Assembly (NCBI GenBank): GCA_963704875.1
Contig: CAVPIA010000008.1
Location: forward strand, 1,674,001-1,738,000
DNA: 64,000 bases
Direction: 5' to 3'
From: CAMYOC01 sp963704875
GTDB taxonomy: Bacteria > Pseudomonadota > Gammaproteobacteria > Steroidobacterales > XN24
Part shown: positions 62,018 to 64,000 of the stretch, piece after piece
Numbering within the stretch: the stretch's first letter is position 1
Layout of the letters: each line of letters begins with the position of its first letter
The notes under the pieces: model-generated
What the model saw: only the letters and a program-made list of their open reading frames with translations
Told to the model about the DNA's origin: nothing
The model's database searches: none
Made by a program: the position numbers and the translations under genes

Positions 62018-62569
62018 ATGGCGATTATCAATCGCGTTACACGTCTGTTTACCGCGGATATCCACGCGGTCCTGGATCGCATCGAGGAGCCGGATTTGCT
62101 GCTCAGACAGAGCATCCGGGAAATGGAGCTGGAGCTTGACCAGAGCGAGCGGCGCATCGATGCGCTGGCCCTGGAACTGGAGCAACTCGCATCTCGCAGG
62201 CAGCAGTGCGAAAAAGCCGGTGCCGGGATCGGCGAGCAGCTTGATGTCTGTTTTGATGTCGGCGAAACGGACCTGGCGCGCGGTCTGATCCGCCGCCGTC
62301 TGGAACTGAATCGCCTGGTCGATCAGCTGGATCAACGACAACAGGCTTTGGATAAAGGCCTGGCCCAGAGTCTGGCCATGCAGCAGGACCAGCGTTCGAA
62401 GCTGGAGAGCATGCGCCAGAAGGCCGAGCTGTTCGTCGACGACAGCGATCACCCGGCCCCGGGACTTCAGGTCGCGTCTGATTCTCGCGCCGCTGGCGGG
62501 ACCGAGGTCTCCGACGACGAGGTGGAGATCGCCTTTCTCGCCGAAAAGCGGCGGAGGGCCGGATCATGA
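62018..62569 (+). CDS. PspA/IM30 family protein
   Basis: The 183-residue protein is mainly coiled coil (residues about 25-150) with the family start MAIINRVTRLFTADIHAVLDRIEEPDLLLRQSIREMELEL. PspA/IM30 proteins polymerise on the membrane to repair stress damage. It is shorter than E. coli PspA (222). It overlaps the next gene by four bases, so the operon order is PspA, membrane protein, vWA protein. Confidence 0.85.
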   Translation: MAIINRVTRLFTADIHAVLDRIEEPDLLLRQSIREMELELDQSERRIDALALELEQLASRRQQCEKAGAGIGEQLDVCFDVGETDLARGLIRRRLELNRLVDQLDQRQQALDKGLAQSLAMQQDQRSKLESMRQKAELFVDDSDHPAPGLQVASDSRAAGGTEVSDDEVEIAFLAEKRRRAGS

Positions 62570-63171
62570 AACGCGGACCAGGCTTTCTGCACGGGGTAGC
62601 GCTGGCGCTTGTTCTGGCGTTTGCCGGCGCGGCGGTATTCGCCAGCCTCACGAGTCTGATGCCTGTCGCCGGCGCGCTTCGATTCGTCGTCTCGGCCCTG
62701 GCCCTGGCTTATGCGGTCTATCTGCTTCGGGTCAGCAACAGTCATACCGGGCGGATTGCTGCGCTGGCCGTCTACCTTACGGCGTCCGCGCTGGCCTTGT
62801 GGATCGCGCCCGGCGTGCCTGAATTGATGATCCTGCACACACTGATGATCTGGCTGATCCGCTCGCTGTTCTTCCACGATGGCGTGCTGGCTGCGTTGGC
62901 CGATCTTGGCCTGAGCGGTCTGGCCCTGGCCGGCGCGGTGTGGGCCGTGAGCAGCAGCGGCAGCGTGTTTCTCGCGCTGTGGAGCTTCTTCCTGGTGCAG
63001 GCCCTGTTTGTCGCGCTACCCGGGGCCGTATCCGGAAGCCAGGCCGCAACAATAGCAGCGGCGACCGGCTCCACCCGAAACACAAGTGCGTGCGGAACCA
63101 CCGCTGCAGGCTTTGAGCGCGCTCACCGCAGTGCCGAGAACGCATTACGCCGCTTGTCGGCGCGCAGCTGA
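62566..63171 (+). CDS. Multi-helix membrane protein next to PspA
   Basis: This 201-residue protein has about five hydrophobic helices in residues 5-150 and a hydrophilic tail (residues about 155-201). Family not recognised. Its overlap with the PspA gene and the position before the vWA protein gene suggest a membrane component of the same system. Confidence 0.68.
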   Translation: MKRGPGFLHGVALALVLAFAGAAVFASLTSLMPVAGALRFVVSALALAYAVYLLRVSNSHTGRIAALAVYLTASALALWIAPGVPELMILHTLMIWLIRSLFFHDGVLAALADLGLSGLALAGAVWAVSSSGSVFLALWSFFLVQALFVALPGAVSGSQAATIAAATGSTRNTSACGTTAAGFERAHRSAENALRRLSARS

Positions 63172-63199
63172 TTTCCAACTCTTGTAAGGAGACTTGAAC

Positions 63200-64000
63200 A
63201 TGAAGACGACACTTTTCGCAGTGATTCTGCTGGTCGCGACCTCCGCGGCAGTGGCATTCCATCCTGGCGCCGCCCCCGCGCCGTCACCGATTGCCGGCGC
63301 CGTCCCGAACCCGTTGATACCAGCGGTCACTAATCAGCCCTCACCAAGGGTCGACGCGGTATTTGTGCTCGACACGACCGGGTCCATGGACGGGCTGATC
63401 GCAGCGGCCAAGGAAAAGATCTGGTCCATCGCCACGACCATGAGTCAGGCCCAGCCTGCGCCCGAGCTGCGCCTTGGTCTGGTTGCCTATCGCGATCGCG
63501 GTGACGACTATGTCACCCGGGTAGTGGACTTGTCCGAAGATCTGGATTCTGTCTACGCAATGCTGATGGACTTCGCGGCAGGTGGCGGCGGCGACGGACC
63601 CGAGAGCGTGAATCAGGCGCTGTACGACGCAGTCCACAAGATGTCGTGGAGCCAGGACTCCAGCGCATACAAAGTGGTTTTCCTGGTCGGCGACGCGCCA
63701 CCGCATATGGACTATCAGGATGAGGTCAAATTCCCGCTGACGCTGAACGAGGCCGCCCGGCGCGGGATCGTTGTCAACACGATCCAGTGCGGCGACCTGG
63801 CCGCGACTGCTCAACCCTGGCAGCAGATCGCCAGACTGGGCGGTGGCCGATACTTCGAGGTCGAGCAGGCCGGCAGCGCACTGGCGCTGACCACGCCCTA
63901 TGACGAGGAGATTGCCCGCTTGTCGGCAGCACTGGACGATACGCGTCTGTATTACGGCGACAAGAATGACAAGGCGAAGATGGCGGAGAAGGAGAAGGCC
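63200..64000 (+). CDS. Secreted von Willebrand factor A-domain protein (3' end outside window)
   Basis: The frame is open to the window end (267 codons). It has a signal peptide, a GAGACTTG ribosome site, then a vWA domain: DAVFVLDTTGSM with the MIDAS Asp58, Thr60, Ser62 pattern, VAYRDRGDDYVTRVVDLSED, AGGGGDGPESVNQALYDAV and VFLVGDAPPHMDY. Such domains bind metal and partner proteins. It follows the membrane protein by 28 bases in the PspA operon. Confidence 0.85.
   Translation, partial: MKTTLFAVILLVATSAAVAFHPGAAPAPSPIAGAVPNPLIPAVTNQPSPRVDAVFVLDTTGSMDGLIAAAKEKIWSIATTMSQAQPAPELRLGLVAYRDRGDDYVTRVVDLSEDLDSVYAMLMDFAAGGGGDGPESVNQALYDAVHKMSWSQDSSAYKVVFLVGDAPPHMDYQDEVKFPLTLNEAARRGIVVNTIQCGDLAATAQPWQQIARLGGGRYFEVEQAGSALALTTPYDEEIARLSAALDDTRLYYGDKNDKAKMAEKEKA

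Overview
The window is a GC-rich chromosomal segment of a gammaproteobacterium, with genes packed on both strands. The markers are proBA, MlaA, a YaiO-type outer-membrane barrel, a cyanide-insensitive-type bd oxidase, MltF, PspA/LemA proteins and a cd1 nitrite reductase with cNOR under NsrR. The gene set suggests a free-living facultative denitrifier from a marine or sediment lineage such as Woeseiales/Chromatiales. That placement is inference. I found no rRNA, tRNA, CRISPR array, phage genes or transposase.

Layout. (1) 1-5.6 kb: two VanZ-like paralogues around a thioredoxin-fold lipoprotein, then an NhaC-type antiporter. (2) 5.6-6.4 kb: a gene-poor gap with a minus-strand promoter for nhaC and two intrinsic terminators that no protein gene explains. 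(3) 6.4-18.4 kb: a pseudo-phosphatase lacking its catalytic cysteine, MltF, cioAB with a DUF2474 peptide, a META-domain lipoprotein, a Pat-like protein acetyltransferase divergent from an HDAC-family deacetylase, a CDP-alcohol phosphatidyltransferase and small proteins. (4) 18.5-24.6 kb: a minus-strand operon (CheY-like regulator, TPR-YaiO barrel, HEAT-repeat membrane protein, GT2 synthase, glycosidase-like protein) that looks like an exopolysaccharide synthesis and export system. Its upstream region has three tandem NsrR-like half-sites and a perfect CRP/Vfr box. (5) 24.9-37.6 kb: LemA/DUF2207, a HemW-like radical SAM protein, an HDOD protein, an M16 peptidase pair, proBA, a DUF938 methyltransferase and a CHAD protein. 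(6) 37.8-46.9 kb: an alpha/beta hydrolase-MlaA-substrate-binding-protein operon, a CASTOR/POLLUX-like channel, two tandem triheme cytochromes and the three-gene AmmeMemoRadiSam set. (7) 47.2-55.4 kb: a nitric oxide island with nirS (extra cytochrome c domain, C-terminal frameshift), a frameshifted heme-type TonB receptor, nsrR, a small membrane protein, norC, norB and a cytochrome c. (8) 55.5-64 kb: small membrane proteins, a K+ channel, HIT and DUF6940-like proteins, and a histidine kinase/response regulator pair divergent from a PspA-membrane protein-vWA operon that runs off the end.

How the parts may work together. NsrR should sense NO and derepress itself, the receptor-nirS unit and the nor operon. 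NirS makes NO from nitrite and NorCB removes it as N2O. The receptor may bring in heme for these heme-rich enzymes. The 10-mer AAGATGCATT is shared between the nsrR operator and the repeats before the polysaccharide operon. This suggests, but does not prove, that NO also controls matrix production.
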